From positions 2,790,001 to 2,854,000 of the forward strand of contig NZ_CP135990.1 of NCBI RefSeq assembly GCF_030315915.2: 64,000 nucleotides of DNA, written 5' to 3'. Position numbers and translations under genes: made by a program. Every line of letters begins with the position of its first letter. The first letter of the stretch is position 1. Origin of the DNA: Providencia zhijiangensis. Its GTDB lineage: Bacteria; Pseudomonadota; Gammaproteobacteria; Enterobacterales; Enterobacteriaceae. Below are positions 54,344-64,000 of the stretch, one piece after another. The notes under the pieces were generated by a model. That model ran no database searches. It worked only from the letters and a program-made list of their open reading frames with translations, and was not told the origin of the DNA.

Positions 54344-57300
54344 TTATTTTTCATCGCCATTTTTATCATTATCTTTGTCTTTGATAATTTTCGTCACTTC
54401 CTGCACTTCATCACCCTGATTGTTATGCAAATGCACTTCTAATTGATTGAAGGCGATATTGATATCGTTTTCACGGCATAACCGGTCAATTTCACGGTTC
54501 ACTTCATCACTGGTGATGGTACGCTCACCGATCTGGCGTACATAAAAACGCAGTTCGTGGTCTAACGTGCTAGCGCCAAAACTTAAGAAGTAGGCTGCAG
54601 GTGCAGGGTCCGTCATCACTTTGCTGTTAGAGGTTGCCGCTTGCAGTAATACGCGTTTCACTTTTTCCAGATCGGAACCATACGCAACACCTAAAGAGAC
54701 CGTAATTCGCGTAACCGTGTCTGAGAGCGACCAGTTGATTAAGCGCTCAGTAACGAATGCTTTGTTCGGGATAATCACCTCTTTGCGATCGAAATCCACA
54801 ATCGTAGTGGCACGAATACGGATCTTACTGATCGTTCCCGAGTAAGTCCCGATGGTGACGGTATCCCCAATACGAATCGGTCTTTCGAACAATAAAATAA
54901 TCCCCGAAACGAAGTTCGCAAAAATTTCCTGTAAACCAAAACCGAGACCAACGGTTAAGGCAGCGGCTAACCATTGCAACTGATTCCATGTCACCCCTAT
55001 CATCCCGAGGGAAGCAATCGCCCCGATACTGACAATCACATAGGTCAACATGGTGGTGATGGCATAGGTGGAACCTTGGCGAAGTTTGAGTCGTGACAAC
55101 ACCAACACTTCCAATAACCCTGGTAAGTTGCGCGTCATAATCCACGCCACCACTACAATCACCACCGCTAAAATTAGGTTGGCCAAAGTCACATGCTGCA
55201 TGATATTCGCCCCTTCCGCTGATGTAGCGGTATAGCTCCAGAGTTGGATGCTATCGAGGAAGGAGAAAATCGTAATAAAATCAGACCAAATGGCGTAAAA
55301 CGCAAACGCAAAGATAATAAACAGCACCATTGTCGTTAAGCGCAGAGACTGCTGGCTAATCAACTCAATGGTCATAGGCGGCTCTTTGATAGGCTCGTTT
55401 TCAGTTTCTTCTTGCTGTTTTGACTGCGCTCGACGCTCAAGCGCACGCTTATACGCCAGTTTTCTAGCGCCTAAACTTAAGCCTCGCAAGCAAACATTAT
55501 ACGTGATGTACCAAAGCACCAGAAGATACAAGCTATCTAACCAACGGTTGGCTAAACGGAGTGTGGTGTAATAGTAACCCGCAATCATCAAGCCAATTAA
55601 AATTAGCGGCGAGAATGTCAGTAACGTGATCAAAATGGAGCGCGTTAAGTGGCTACCCGTTTCCTTCCAAACCTGTTTACAGAACGGAATAGTAAAAATA
55701 CACAATAATAATAAACAGATAGAAACCACGAGCTGCCCAATCACATCCTCAGACACCTTCAGCGGGTTAATCATTCCATAGGTGGAAAAGAAGATAAGCG
55801 GGATCAGCGGCACCGATAAACGCACCATACGACGACGCATACGCTGGGCATTTTCATGTTCAATATTAAAGTGTTTCTCTGCAATACCTTGAGGTTTTAA
55901 TACCCTGAACGTTAATTCAAATAGCGCCCAGAAAATCGCGAGTTGCAAGAAATAAGACCAAATAAACTCCCCTTGCAGATTACCGGTTTTTAAGAACCAG
56001 TAACCAATGGCGATAACCACTAATGAAATTGGGATGGTTTGCAGCAACGTGAGTAACAGAGCCAACGGTGTATTCAGTACGCTGTCGTTACGCAAGCTAG
56101 ATAAACGCAGGTCAATATCATGTAGACGCTGAGTGATTTTTCGATTCAACCAGATAAAGATCAGTGCCGCCAATAACAACGGAATCGTCACCCACAGCGA
56201 GCTCAGCAAGCCTTTTTTCAGGCTCGATAATGAAAAATCAAAATCGAGGTGAGTTAGTTGATTTTTGGCCGCTTCAGGGAACGCTTTTAACCACTCAATA
56301 TCCATCGGTTTATTACTGTTTACCCAGAAAATCTGCTGAGCCAAAGTATGCTCAAGCGAGCTAACCACACTCAATAATTGGTTTTGATCCAGTTGCAAAT
56401 TAATGGCTTGGGAAATTTGACCACCTAATTGTAAATTCAATTCATCCAATAATTCACGGCGAACATCCAGAATTTTTACCAGCGCCGCTTTATCTTCTGG
56501 GGTAAACAAGCGGGCATTTTCTTGTTCTCCGACCTTAACCGCTTGCTCATGCTCCAGATTATTAATGTAATCCGTAGGTTGGTATAACGCATCACGCTGC
56601 TGGTTTATATCAAACTGCTCCAAACGTAGGTCGGCGATGGTGACAGGCAAATTTTTGGTGAGAATATCCGCGGGTAAATCAATTTGTTGCTGAAAAAGAA
56701 TTCGCGATAGCAGCAAGCTTCCGCGTAATACGTTGATTTGCTCTTTTAAGTTTCGTTCTGATTGAGTGGCGCGTTCTAACCAAGTTTTTACTCGGATACC
56801 ATTTTGCACCATTTTGTTGCCGTCTTGAGTCACTTCAATCAAGCGGTTGCTCAGCTTGTTATTGATCTCCACCTCTTTTTGTATAATCGGATTTTGCTGC
56901 ACCGCATCATCCGTAGAGGTATTTTGTGCTTCACGTACTGTCGATTGAGAATCACTGAGACGCACTTTGCTGATAGCGTCTTGGATCACCTGAATTCGGG
57001 CATCGAGTTGCTCAATGTACGCCGCCGTGTAATCACGCTGTTTCTGCAAAACATCTTGGAGTTGCGTATTAGCTTGGAGAACGCGCTTTTGAAATTCGTT
57101 TTGCTGCTGTAGAAGGTATTGCTCAAGTTGCAGCATATTCACTTGTGTGGTGCGCAGCTTGCTGGAGTCGGTCAATGTGCTGTTAAGCTCGTTACGGATC
57201 TCTTGCAGTCTTCGAGCATTGTCCAACATGATAGCTTGGGCGCGCTCAGGTTGAGTTTGCAAACCGATCAGTTGGCTGTTGTATGTGGCGAGATCATTTT

Positions 57301-57739
57301 GCTCAGCTTGCAGGTTATCCAAATGGGTTGCCAACATGGACTCTAATTGTTGCAGGCTGCTATTTTCAATTTGGTGCTGAAAGTTAATATCAGGATTTTC
57401 ATTCTGATTTTTTATTTGTAATAAACCTTGAACCGCTTTTTTTGACTCTTCACCGGAGTGACTTAATTTTTTTTGCAGTTCGTCTGAACGCTGATCGAGT
57501 TTTTCCAGTTCATCATAATAATTTAATGACTTTTCCAAATCGGCGATAGCGAGTTTATCTTCTTGCCCTGCATTGTTTTTTTTATTTAGCGAATTGAGCT
57601 CTGTTTTTATCTCGTTTTTGCTGGGAAGGTTACTAATTGTTGCTGCGGAAATTTGAAAAGAGAAAAAGGTGATGGCAAATGCCAAAAATATTCTAATTGA
57701 ATATAACCACGCTTTTCTGTATTGCATTAGTGGGCCCAT
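54344..57739 (-). CDS. mscK: Mechanosensitive channel MscK (KefA)
   Basis: This 1131-residue inner-membrane protein has a signal-like N-terminus and a long coiled-coil periplasmic domain (about 40-480, rich in Gln/Glu/Leu). Many helices follow, then the MscS-like C-terminal pore: LQWLAAALTVGLGFGLQEIF, ANFVSGIILLFERPIRIGDT, TIVDFDRKEVIIPNKAFVTE, and the cytosolic vestibule FNQLEVHLHNNQGDEVQEV. It is a K+-sensitive mechanosensitive channel protecting against osmotic downshock. ATG 57739 is used; ATG 57727 (MQYRKAWL) is an alternative. In E. coli it directly follows acrR, while here ychN intervenes. Confidence 0.96.
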   Translation of the reverse strand: MGPLMQYRKAWLYSIRIFLAFAITFFSFQISAATISNLPSKNEIKTELNSLNKKNNAGQEDKLAIADLEKSLNYYDELEKLDQRSDELQKKLSHSGEESKKAVQGLLQIKNQNENPDINFQHQIENSSLQQLESMLATHLDNLQAEQNDLATYNSQLIGLQTQPERAQAIMLDNARRLQEIRNELNSTLTDSSKLRTTQVNMLQLEQYLLQQQNEFQKRVLQANTQLQDVLQKQRDYTAAYIEQLDARIQVIQDAISKVRLSDSQSTVREAQNTSTDDAVQQNPIIQKEVEINNKLSNRLIEVTQDGNKMVQNGIRVKTWLERATQSERNLKEQINVLRGSLLLSRILFQQQIDLPADILTKNLPVTIADLRLEQFDINQQRDALYQPTDYINNLEHEQAVKVGEQENARLFTPEDKAALVKILDVRRELLDELNLQLGGQISQAINLQLDQNQLLSVVSSLEHTLAQQIFWVNSNKPMDIEWLKAFPEAAKNQLTHLDFDFSLSSLKKGLLSSLWVTIPLLLAALIFIWLNRKITQRLHDIDLRLSSLRNDSVLNTPLALLLTLLQTIPISLVVIAIGYWFLKTGNLQGEFIWSYFLQLAIFWALFELTFRVLKPQGIAEKHFNIEHENAQRMRRRMVRLSVPLIPLIFFSTYGMINPLKVSEDVIGQLVVSICLLLLCIFTIPFCKQVWKETGSHLTRSILITLLTFSPLILIGLMIAGYYYTTLRLANRWLDSLYLLVLWYITYNVCLRGLSLGARKLAYKRALERRAQSKQQEETENEPIKEPPMTIELISQQSLRLTTMVLFIIFAFAFYAIWSDFITIFSFLDSIQLWSYTATSAEGANIMQHVTLANLILAVVIVVVAWIMTRNLPGLLEVLVLSRLKLRQGSTYAITTMLTYVIVSIGAIASLGMIGVTWNQLQWLAAALTVGLGFGLQEIFANFVSGIILLFERPIRIGDTVTIGTYSGTISKIRIRATTIVDFDRKEVIIPNKAFVTERLINWSLSDTVTRITVSLGVAYGSDLEKVKRVLLQAATSNSKVMTDPAPAAYFLSFGASTLDHELRFYVRQIGERTITSDEVNREIDRLCRENDINIAFNQLEVHLHNNQGDEVQEVTKIIKDKDNDKNGDEK

Positions 57740-57897
57740 GATATCTCGTTGTGATCCTACTATTATCTAGCTCTTAAATTGTTTAGTTCTAATATACTTA
57801 GATCTAATATACTGAGTTCTAACTTGCTATTTGAGCTGCAATTTTGACAAACCGCAGCTCAATTCTCAAAAAGCTTTTTTAATCTATGGCGATAAAA

Positions 57898-58251
57898 TTA
57901 AAAGGTGAGAACTTTTTCAGCATCTAATGTCCACGCAGCCAAATCAACCAATGTACCGATTTCGACACCATCAATTAATGGCAGATCACTGATACCTCGA
58001 GCATCAGTGCAGGTTTTGCATAACTTAACAGGGACATTTTGCGCGGTTAAAATCTCTAACATTTGCTGAAGGTTATACCCTTCTTTCGGTTTTTGCGCTG
58101 TGATCCCAGCAGTAACTGCGTCAGACATTAAGAAAATTTTCAGGTCGGTTTGTGGGTGTTGCTCTTTTAGCGTGATAGCTAAGCGCAGAGAGTTAAACAA
58201 CATTTCACTTCCGTATGGCGCGCCATTCGCAATGATCAAAATGGATGACAT
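57898..58251 (-). CDS. ychN: DsrE/F-like protein YchN
   Basis: This 117-residue cytosolic protein, same length as E. coli YchN, reads ILIIANGAPYGSEMLFNSLR, FLMSDAVTAGITAQKPKEGY, LQQMLEILTAQNVPVKLCKT and DARGISDLPLIDGVEIGTLV. The DsrE fold and the Cys pair in KLCKTCTD suggest sulfur-relay or thiol chemistry, with hexamers known for YchN. The exact role is unknown. It starts 12 nt after the acrR stop on the same strand, hence is probably cotranscribed with acrR. This is not its E. coli location. Confidence 0.95.
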   Translation of the reverse strand: MSSILIIANGAPYGSEMLFNSLRLAITLKEQHPQTDLKIFLMSDAVTAGITAQKPKEGYNLQQMLEILTAQNVPVKLCKTCTDARGISDLPLIDGVEIGTLVDLAAWTLDAEKVLTF

Positions 58252-58263
58252 GGTTTTCTCCGA

Positions 58264-58914
58264 TTATTCGTTTGGCGTTGGTTTGACTCGCAGTGAGACG
58301 CTATTTTTAAGCGTTTCTAATAGAGTATCAACTAACGTCGTGGTATGTGCGTCTATCATAAAACGCTCTGGCTGTAATAACCAGTTTTCAAGTAAGCCCG
58401 ACATCAGTGCTCGGATCATCACCGCGCTACACGCTAAATCTAAATCGGCTGGAAGTTGTCCCGCATCCACGCAATCACGTAAATTTTTAATAATCCGCTG
58501 TTCACTTGCGAGATAGTTTTCACGCTTAAAATCAACGACAGATGCCATTTCTCCGACTAATTCGCATTTTAAGAAAAAGATTTCCATTAACGCGCGATTT
58601 TTAGGAGTACTAATAAAATCGGTAAGAATATATATTAGCAATTCTCTTAGTATTAAAAGTGGATCATTGGTATATTTCGAACGATAATAATCCTCAGCTT
58701 GAGTAATTTGATTATCGCTAAATTCACAGGCTTGATGGAACAGATCCACCTTATTCTTAAAATGCCAATATATAGCTCCCCGGGTAACACCCGCAGCTTT
58801 GGCTATATCGGCTAATGATGTGGCTGTTACTCCTCGTTCAGAAAATGTTTTGATGGCTGCATCTAATATTTCCTGACGGGTTTCTTCAGCCTGTTGTTTA
58901 GTTTTTCGTGCCAT
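58264..58914 (-). CDS. acrR: TetR-family repressor AcrR
   Basis: This 216-residue TetR repressor controls the divergent acrAB operon. The HTH is MARKTKQQAEETRQEILDAA then TSLADIAKAAGVTRGAIYWH FKNK-type. The C-terminal ligand domain is helical and more variable, opening when drugs bind. Its operator overlaps the region at 58943-58966, 29 bp from its start codon. ychN follows within 12 nt. Confidence 0.96.
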   Translation of the reverse strand: MARKTKQQAEETRQEILDAAIKTFSERGVTATSLADIAKAAGVTRGAIYWHFKNKVDLFHQACEFSDNQITQAEDYYRSKYTNDPLLILRELLIYILTDFISTPKNRALMEIFFLKCELVGEMASVVDFKRENYLASEQRIIKNLRDCVDAGQLPADLDLACSAVMIRALMSGLLENWLLQPERFMIDAHTTTLVDTLLETLKNSVSLRVKPTPNE

Positions 58915-58942
58915 TGACGCCCGTTTTTATCGAAAGCTGATT

Positions 58943-58966
58943 TACATACATTAGTGTATGTTTGTA
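58943..58966. promoter_or_regulatory. AcrR operator
   Basis: A 24-bp imperfect palindrome, TACATACATTAG / TGTATGTTTGTA, differs at only three positions from the E. coli acrAB operator (TACATACATTTG / TGAATGTATGTA). It lies between divergent acrR and acrA and should mediate AcrR repression. Confidence 0.88.
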
Positions 58967-59048
58967 CTATAGCATAGTGATAAATCATATAATTTGCTTT
59001 TTTTCTTAATTTTGTTTTGAACTCATATCGATTAATTGAGGTTAACTT

Positions 59049-60239
59049 ATGCGAAAAAACAGAGGGGTGTTACCTCTGGCTCTGTTGGTCCTTTCAGGCG
59101 GCTTAGCGTTATCTGGTTGTAACGAAGAACAGAAAGGTGGCGGTGAACGCCCGGCGCCTGATGTAGGAATTGTTACGCTGAAAGCTGAACCTCTGACCAT
59201 TAAGACCGAACTTCCTGGCCGTACATCTGCATTTCGTATTGCAGAGGTTCGCCCACAAGTAAGTGGCATCATCCTAAAACGTAACTACAAAGAAGGTAGC
59301 GATGTTGAGGCTGGCGTATCGTTGTATCAAATCGATCCGGCACCTTTCCAAGCAACCTACAATAGTGCTAAAGCAGAATTAGCCAAAGCGCAAGCAAATG
59401 CTAATCTCGCCGCATTAACTGTTAAACGTTATAAGCCACTGCTTGGCACGAATTACATTAGCCAACAAGAGTACGATCAAGCTAGCTCAACATATGCGCA
59501 ATCATTAGCAGCGGTAAAAGCCGCTGAAGCGGCAGTTGAAACAGCGCGTATTAACTTGGATTACACCAAAGTCACTTCCCCTATCAGTGGACGTACAGGC
59601 AAATCCAACGTAACTGAAGGTGCTTTAGTTTCTGCTGGTCAAGCAACTGAACTAATGCGCGTTCAACAGTTAGATCCAATCTATGTGGATGTCACTCAGT
59701 CGAGTGAAGATTTCTTACGTTTAAAAGCTGAAATCGAAAATGGTGCTCTGCAAAAAGAGCCGGGTAAAGCACCTGTTAGCTTAGTCATTAGTGGCGGACA
59801 AGAATACGCGCAGAAAGGACAATTAGAGTTTTCTGACGTGACTGTCGATGAAACCACAGGTTCCATCACAATGCGTGCTGTATTCCCTAACCCGAATAAA
59901 GAGCTGATGCCAGGTATGTTTGTTCGCGCTATTTTAGAAGATGGTGTGAAAGAAAACGCGATTTTAGTCCCACAACAAGGTGTTGCACGTACTCCACAAG
60001 GTGATGCGCAAGTGATGGTTGTTGGCGCTGAAAACAAAGTTGAAGTACGCAAAGTACAAGTCGCACAAGCGATTGGCAACAACTGGTTAGTGACTGAAGG
60101 CATGAAAGATGGCGACCGTGTCATTGTGATTGGCTTACAGAAAATCAAGCCAGGTATGGTTGTTGTGCCGAAGCAAGCAAACTTAGAAACTCAATCCATT
60201 GTAGACACTCAGGCAAAACCTGAAACCGCGTCTAAATAA
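59049..60239 (+). CDS. acrA: Periplasmic adaptor of the AcrAB-TolC efflux pump
   Basis: This 396-residue lipoprotein adaptor has a signal with lipobox LALSGC (Cys24). It has LPGRTSAFRIAEVRPQVSGI (lipoyl half), a coiled-coil hairpin around residues 95-170 (YNSAKAELAKAQANANLAAL), the second lipoyl half DYTKVTSPISGRTGKSNVTE, a beta-barrel domain and a membrane-proximal domain (GVARTPQGDAQVMVVG). It bridges AcrB and TolC. GAGG precedes ATG 59049. acrB follows 15 nt after its stop. Confidence 0.97.
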   Translation: MRKNRGVLPLALLVLSGGLALSGCNEEQKGGGERPAPDVGIVTLKAEPLTIKTELPGRTSAFRIAEVRPQVSGIILKRNYKEGSDVEAGVSLYQIDPAPFQATYNSAKAELAKAQANANLAALTVKRYKPLLGTNYISQQEYDQASSTYAQSLAAVKAAEAAVETARINLDYTKVTSPISGRTGKSNVTEGALVSAGQATELMRVQQLDPIYVDVTQSSEDFLRLKAEIENGALQKEPGKAPVSLVISGGQEYAQKGQLEFSDVTVDETTGSITMRAVFPNPNKELMPGMFVRAILEDGVKENAILVPQQGVARTPQGDAQVMVVGAENKVEVRKVQVAQAIGNNWLVTEGMKDGDRVIVIGLQKIKPGMVVVPKQANLETQSIVDTQAKPETASK

Positions 60240-60254
60240 GGGAGCTATTGATTA

Positions 60255-63200
60255 ATGCCTAAGTTTTTTATAGATAGACCAATTTTTGCATGGGTAATTG
60301 CGATTATCACCATGCTTGCGGGTCTGCTGGCAATTATCAAGTTACCTGTCGCTCAGTACCCGACGATTGCACCGCCGGCTGTTTCCATTTCAGCTAACTA
60401 CCCAGGGGCGGATGCGTCAACGGTACAAAATACGGTGACCCAAGTTATCGAACAGAACATGAACGGTATCGATAACTTGGTGTATATGTCATCAACCAGT
60501 GATTCATCAGGTTCAGCAAGTATTACGCTGACTTTTGAAGCGGGTACTGATGGCGATATCGCCCAAGTACAGGTACAGAATAAGCTCCAGTTGGCGATGC
60601 CACTATTACCTCAAGAAGTACAGCAACAAGGTATTAGTGTGGATAAGTCCACCAGCTCATTCTTAATGGTTGCAGGCTTTATTTCTAAAAACGGTTCAAT
60701 GGGTCAATACGACATTGCCGACTACGTAGGGTCAAATATTAAAGACCCACTTAGCCGTGTAAATGGTGTTGGTGAAACCCAGCTGTTTGGTACCCAATAT
60801 GCAATGCGTATTTGGTTAAAACCAGAGCAACTTGTTAAGTACAATATGACAACTTCGGATGTCATTAATGCTATTCGCGTACAAAACAACCAAGTTGCTG
60901 CCGGTCAGTTAGGGGGAACTCCTCCTGTTGGCGGCCAGCGTTTGAACGTCTCAATTATTGCTCAAACCCGTTTAAGTAACGTTGAAGAGTTCTCTAACAT
61001 CTTACTGCGTGTGAACCAAGATGGTTCACAAGTACGTTTGAAAGATTTAGCCACTGTTCAACTGGGTGCGGAGAACTACAGTACCGTTGCTCGCTTTAAC
61101 GGTATGCCAGCAGCAGGTATCGGTATTAAATTGGCAACTGGCGCTAACGCACTGGATACGGCGAATAACGTACGTGCAGCCTTAGCTGAGATGGAACCGT
61201 TCTTCCCTGAAGGGTTAGAAGTAGTTTACCCATACGATACAACGCCATTCGTTAAGATTTCGATTAACGAGGTAGTTAAAACGCTAGTTGAAGCGATCAT
61301 GCTGGTTGTTGTGGTTATGTATCTGTTCTTACAGAACATCCGTGCAACATTGATCCCAACTATCGCCGTACCGGTGGTTCTGTTAGGTACCTTTGCTATC
61401 TTGTCGGCCTTTGGCTACTCGATAAATACCTTAACCATGTTTGCGATGGTACTTGCCATCGGTCTTCTCGTGGATGACGCCATCGTTGTTGTTGAAAACG
61501 TTGAGCGTGTAATGCAAGAAGAAGGTCTGCCACCAAAAGAGGCGACCAAAAAATCCATGGGCCAAATTCAAGGTGCTCTGGTCGGTATTGCAATGGTGCT
61601 GTCTGCGGTATTTATCCCAATGGCCTTCTTCGGTGGGTCTACAGGGGCAATTTACCGTCAGTTCTCTATCACCATCGTTTCATCGATGCTGCTATCGGTA
61701 TTAGTTGCGATGATCCTGACCCCTGCACTGTGTGCAACTATGTTGAAGCCAATTGAAAAAGGCAGCCATGGTTCCACGAAAGGGTTCTTTGGATGGTTTA
61801 ACCGCGTATTTGAAAAGCAAGCTCACCATTACACAGACAGCGTAAGCCGTATGTTGAATGGAACAGGTCGTTACCTTGTGATCTACGTTTTACTGGTCGT
61901 AGGCATGGCATTCATGTTCGTTCGTCTGCCATCGTCATTCTTGCCAGCAGAAGACCAAGGGGTGTTCTTATCCATGGTGCAGTTACCACCAGGATCAACT
62001 CAAGAACAAACCGAAGTCATCTTGGATGAAGTCAGTAATTACTTCAGAGTAGATGAAGGTAAAAACGTTGAGTCTGTATTTACCGTTGGTGGCTTTAGCT
62101 TTGCAGGTGCAGGGCAAAACATGGGTCTCGCGTTCGTCGTTCTGAAAAACTGGGATGAGCGTAAAGGTAAAGAAAACCATGTGGATGCGATTGTTGCGCG
62201 TGCAAACGCAGCACTATCCAAAAAACAAGGTGCCTTTATTTATGCCTTTAACTTGCCTGCAATCGTCGAATTAGGAACATCAAACGGTTTCGATTTCGAA
62301 CTGGTTGATAAAGGCGGTTTAGGCCATGACAAACTGATGGAAGCACGTAATCAGTTACTTGGACTGGCAGCGCAGCACCCTGAAATTCTGCAAGGTGTAC
62401 GCCCTAATGGCCAAGATGATACATCGCAATACCGTATCTATATCGACCAACAAAAAGCACAGGCGCAAGGCGTTGCGATCAGCGATATCAACGCAACTCT
62501 CAGCTCCGTGTTTGGTGGTACTTACGTCAACGACTTTATCGACCGCGGTCGTGTGAAGAAAGTTTACGTACAAGGTGACGCGGAAAGCCGTATGTTGCCG
62601 TCAGATATCAGCAACCTGTATGTTCGTAATAACCAAGGGAAAATGGTGCCATTCTCGGCATTCTTAGATACATCTAAAGATCCTTGGAAATACGGTTCAC
62701 CACGTTTAGAACGTTATAACGGTGTTCCAGCGATGAACATTCAAGGCCAAGCAACAGAAGGTCAAAGTACCGGTGCTGCAATGCTGATGATGGAAAAACT
62801 GACCACAGAAAACCTACCTGCGGGTATCGGTTATGAGTGGACAGGTATGTCGTACCAAGAGCGTTTGTCTGGTAACCAGGCACCTGCCCTGTATGCGATT
62901 TCCCTGATTGTTGTATTCCTGTGTCTGGCTGCACTGTATGAAAGCTGGTCTGTACCGTTCTCAGTTATGTTAGTGGTGCCACTTGGGGTTATCGGTGCGT
63001 TACTCTTCACCTCCGTCCGAGGCTTAGATAACGACGTTTACTTCAAGGTAGGGCTGTTAACCACCATTGGGTTATCGGCGAAGAACGCAATCTTGATTGT
63101 TGAATTCGCCAAAGACTTGATGGAGAAAGAAGGTAAAGGATTGATTGAAGCAACATTAGATGCAGTTAAAATGCGTCTAAGACCAATCCTGATGACATCA

Positions 63201-63413
63201 CTGGCATTTATGCTGGGTGTTATCCCTCTGGTATTCAGTAATGGTGCAGGTTCTGCGGCACAAAACTCCGTCGGTACAGGTGTACTGGGTGGTATGTTCG
63301 CAGCAACATCATTGGCTATCTTCTTCGTTCCGGTATTCTTTGTGGTGATCCGTCGCCGCTTTGCAAAGGTACCAGAGCACGTTGATAACCATCAGCCACC
63401 AGCAAACCACTGA
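60255..63413 (+). CDS. acrB: RND multidrug efflux transporter AcrB
   Basis: This 1052-residue trimeric inner-membrane RND pump has [20 protein letters not shown], the proton-relay aspartates in [20 protein letters not shown] (TM4), the porter and docking domains, the TM10 lysine in [20 protein letters not shown], and a terminal [20 protein letters not shown] helix. It captures drugs, bile salts and detergents and expels them through AcrA-TolC. E. coli AcrB has 1049 residues. A strong terminator follows. Confidence 0.98.
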   Translation: MPKFFIDRPIFAWVIAIITMLAGLLAIIKLPVAQYPTIAPPAVSISANYPGADASTVQNTVTQVIEQNMNGIDNLVYMSSTSDSSGSASITLTFEAGTDGDIAQVQVQNKLQLAMPLLPQEVQQQGISVDKSTSSFLMVAGFISKNGSMGQYDIADYVGSNIKDPLSRVNGVGETQLFGTQYAMRIWLKPEQLVKYNMTTSDVINAIRVQNNQVAAGQLGGTPPVGGQRLNVSIIAQTRLSNVEEFSNILLRVNQDGSQVRLKDLATVQLGAENYSTVARFNGMPAAGIGIKLATGANALDTANNVRAALAEMEPFFPEGLEVVYPYDTTPFVKISINEVVKTLVEAIMLVVVVMYLFLQNIRATLIPTIAVPVVLLGTFAILSAFGYSINTLTMFAMVLAIGLLVDDAIVVVENVERVMQEEGLPPKEATKKSMGQIQGALVGIAMVLSAVFIPMAFFGGSTGAIYRQFSITIVSSMLLSVLVAMILTPALCATMLKPIEKGSHGSTKGFFGWFNRVFEKQAHHYTDSVSRMLNGTGRYLVIYVLLVVGMAFMFVRLPSSFLPAEDQGVFLSMVQLPPGSTQEQTEVILDEVSNYFRVDEGKNVESVFTVGGFSFAGAGQNMGLAFVVLKNWDERKGKENHVDAIVARANAALSKKQGAFIYAFNLPAIVELGTSNGFDFELVDKGGLGHDKLMEARNQLLGLAAQHPEILQGVRPNGQDDTSQYRIYIDQQKAQAQGVAISDINATLSSVFGGTYVNDFIDRGRVKKVYVQGDAESRMLPSDISNLYVRNNQGKMVPFSAFLDTSKDPWKYGSPRLERYNGVPAMNIQGQATEGQSTGAAMLMMEKLTTENLPAGIGYEWTGMSYQERLSGNQAPALYAISLIVVFLCLAALYESWSVPFSVMLVVPLGVIGALLFTSVRGLDNDVYFKVGLLTTIGLSAKNAILIVEFAKDLMEKEGKGLIEATLDAVKMRLRPILMTSLAFMLGVIPLVFSNGAGSAAQNSVGTGVLGGMFAATSLAIFFVPVFFVVIRRRFAKVPEHVDNHQPPANH

Positions 63414-63429
63414 TTAAATTCATAAGTAC

Positions 63430-63462
63430 AAAAAGACCACAGCAATGTGGTCTTTTTTTTTT
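63430..63462 (+). terminator. Terminator of acrAB
   Basis: AAAAGACCACA / TGTGGTCTTTT stem across GCAA, followed by a run of ten T. Confidence 0.92.
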
Positions 63463-63578
63463 GCTATCGCTCAGGGATTTTTAGTAGGTCTATTCTATTT
63501 TTTGATAACTGCAGAATGAGAAATTAGCGTTATAGTCATCCTCGTTAAGGACATTTAATAGCAAGGAACTTATAACAG

Positions 63579-64000
63579 ATGGCTCATACAATAATGCTAA
63601 CTAGACCCTTTCTACTCAGTCGGAATATTCGTTCAACAACGGCTATTGAGCATCATTTTTTCTTGAGCAATGAAAACCATGGTCAACGGAGTTTGACCAT
63701 CCAAATCGCCAAGATGATATGGGCGAAAATCACCCAAATGGAGGGACGCTCTCCAAAACAACGAGTCATCAAGCTAGTTAATTCAAATTCATCTAGCCAA
63801 CCCTCATCATCCTCACCTTTTCAATTCGCAAAGCCTGTCTTGTTTGCTAATCGCTTCAATCATCAAAATGCCCCTTTTATCACTTCCTCGAAACAACACA
63901 ACTTCAATCCATCGAACACCATTTTCATTCCCCTTCATGACGGTATTTTGAGTGCAGGTCGTTATACGAAAATCGAGACTTTTCATCAACAAGCACACCA
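63579..64000 (+). CDS. Unrecognised protein, 5' part only
   Basis: ATG 63579 opens a frame of at least 140 codons with no stop before the window end; AAGGAA lies about 11 nt upstream. The product begins MAHTIMLTRPFLLSRNIRST, then SLTIQIAKMIWAKITQMEGR, then a Ser-rich low-complexity stretch (NSNSSSQPSSSS), then PVLFANRFNHQNAPFITSS. It has no signal peptide and no transmembrane segment. It is rich in Asn, Ser, Gln and Phe, a composition seen in secreted effectors and in poorly conserved accessory proteins. I do not recognise the family. In E. coli this position after acrB holds tomB-hha. Confidence 0.6.
   Translation, partial: MAHTIMLTRPFLLSRNIRSTTAIEHHFFLSNENHGQRSLTIQIAKMIWAKITQMEGRSPKQRVIKLVNSNSSSQPSSSSPFQFAKPVLFANRFNHQNAPFITSSKQHNFNPSNTIFIPLHDGILSAGRYTKIETFHQQAH

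Noticed and set aside
59696-60148. 150-codon minus-strand frame opposite acrA
   Set aside because: Shadow of the acrA coding sequence; Ser/Thr/Cys-rich with no family resemblance.

Overview
The window looks like chromosomal DNA of a gammaproteobacterium of the Morganellaceae, most likely Providencia. This is inferred from three things. The core gene order follows the E. coli 11-12 min region (argU-folD-ybcJ-cysS-ppiB-lpxH-purEK ... ybbPA-tesA-ybbONKJ-cueR-copA-ybaPK-ushA-fsr-ybaL-gsk-hemH-adk-htpG-recR-ybaB-dnaX-apt-priC-rsmS-mscK-acrRAB). There are two ERIC repeats. A type-1-like fimbrial operon sits beside an MrpJ-type regulator, a pairing known from Proteus and Providencia. No database was searched.

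Layout. 1-3634 (minus): regulator, major pilin, minor pilin, chaperone and the 5' part of an usher that runs off the window start. 3635-4685: about 1 kb of very AT-rich DNA without a convincing gene. 4723-7676: a YdeP-type molybdopterin oxidoreductase and tRNA-Arg(UCU). 7865-15215: folD-ybcJ, a YopH/SptP-like tyrosine phosphatase that resembles a type III effector, cysS, ppiB-lpxH and purEK. 15336-18092: an MFS transporter and a secreted phytase-like protein. 18297-25297: the ybbPA / tesA / ybbO-cnoX-qmcA-ybbJ block. 25251-36427: cueR-copA, an HdeD-like protein, ybaP-ybaK, ushA, fsr, ybaL and a small DUF1937 protein. 36542-42948: an accessory catabolic cluster (DeoR regulator and two FAD dehydrogenase subunits, divergent from an FGGY kinase and an EutH-like permease). 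43035-54337: gsk, a wzz/fepE-like gene, hemH, adk, htpG, dnaX-ybaB-recR, apt, priC-rsmS. 54344-63413: mscK, ychN, acrR and acrAB. 63579-64000: the start of an unrecognised gene that runs off the window end.

How the genes work together. CueR and CopA form a copper efflux module with a well-preserved CueR promoter. DnaX, YbaB and RecR form a replication/repair operon. AcrR controls AcrAB through a recognisable operator. PurEK carries a PurR box and htpG a sigma-32-type promoter. The kinase/dehydrogenase/EutH cluster looks like a self-regulated pathway that imports, phosphorylates and oxidises a small polyol or amino alcohol.

Most notable: (1) a predicted programmed -1 frameshift signal in copA (slippery C CCA AAA, immediate -1 stop, 9-bp stem 5 nt downstream) that would release a two-domain copper chaperone; (2) the YopH/SptP-like phosphatase lodged between ybcJ and cysS; (3) the EutH/FGGY/GlpAB-like cluster with a changed substrate-pocket residue; (4) a dnaX frameshift signal with an unusually long -1 tail; (5) ERIC elements abutting the stop codons of cysS and recR; (6) a 17-bp tandem repeat starting at the tesA stop codon.
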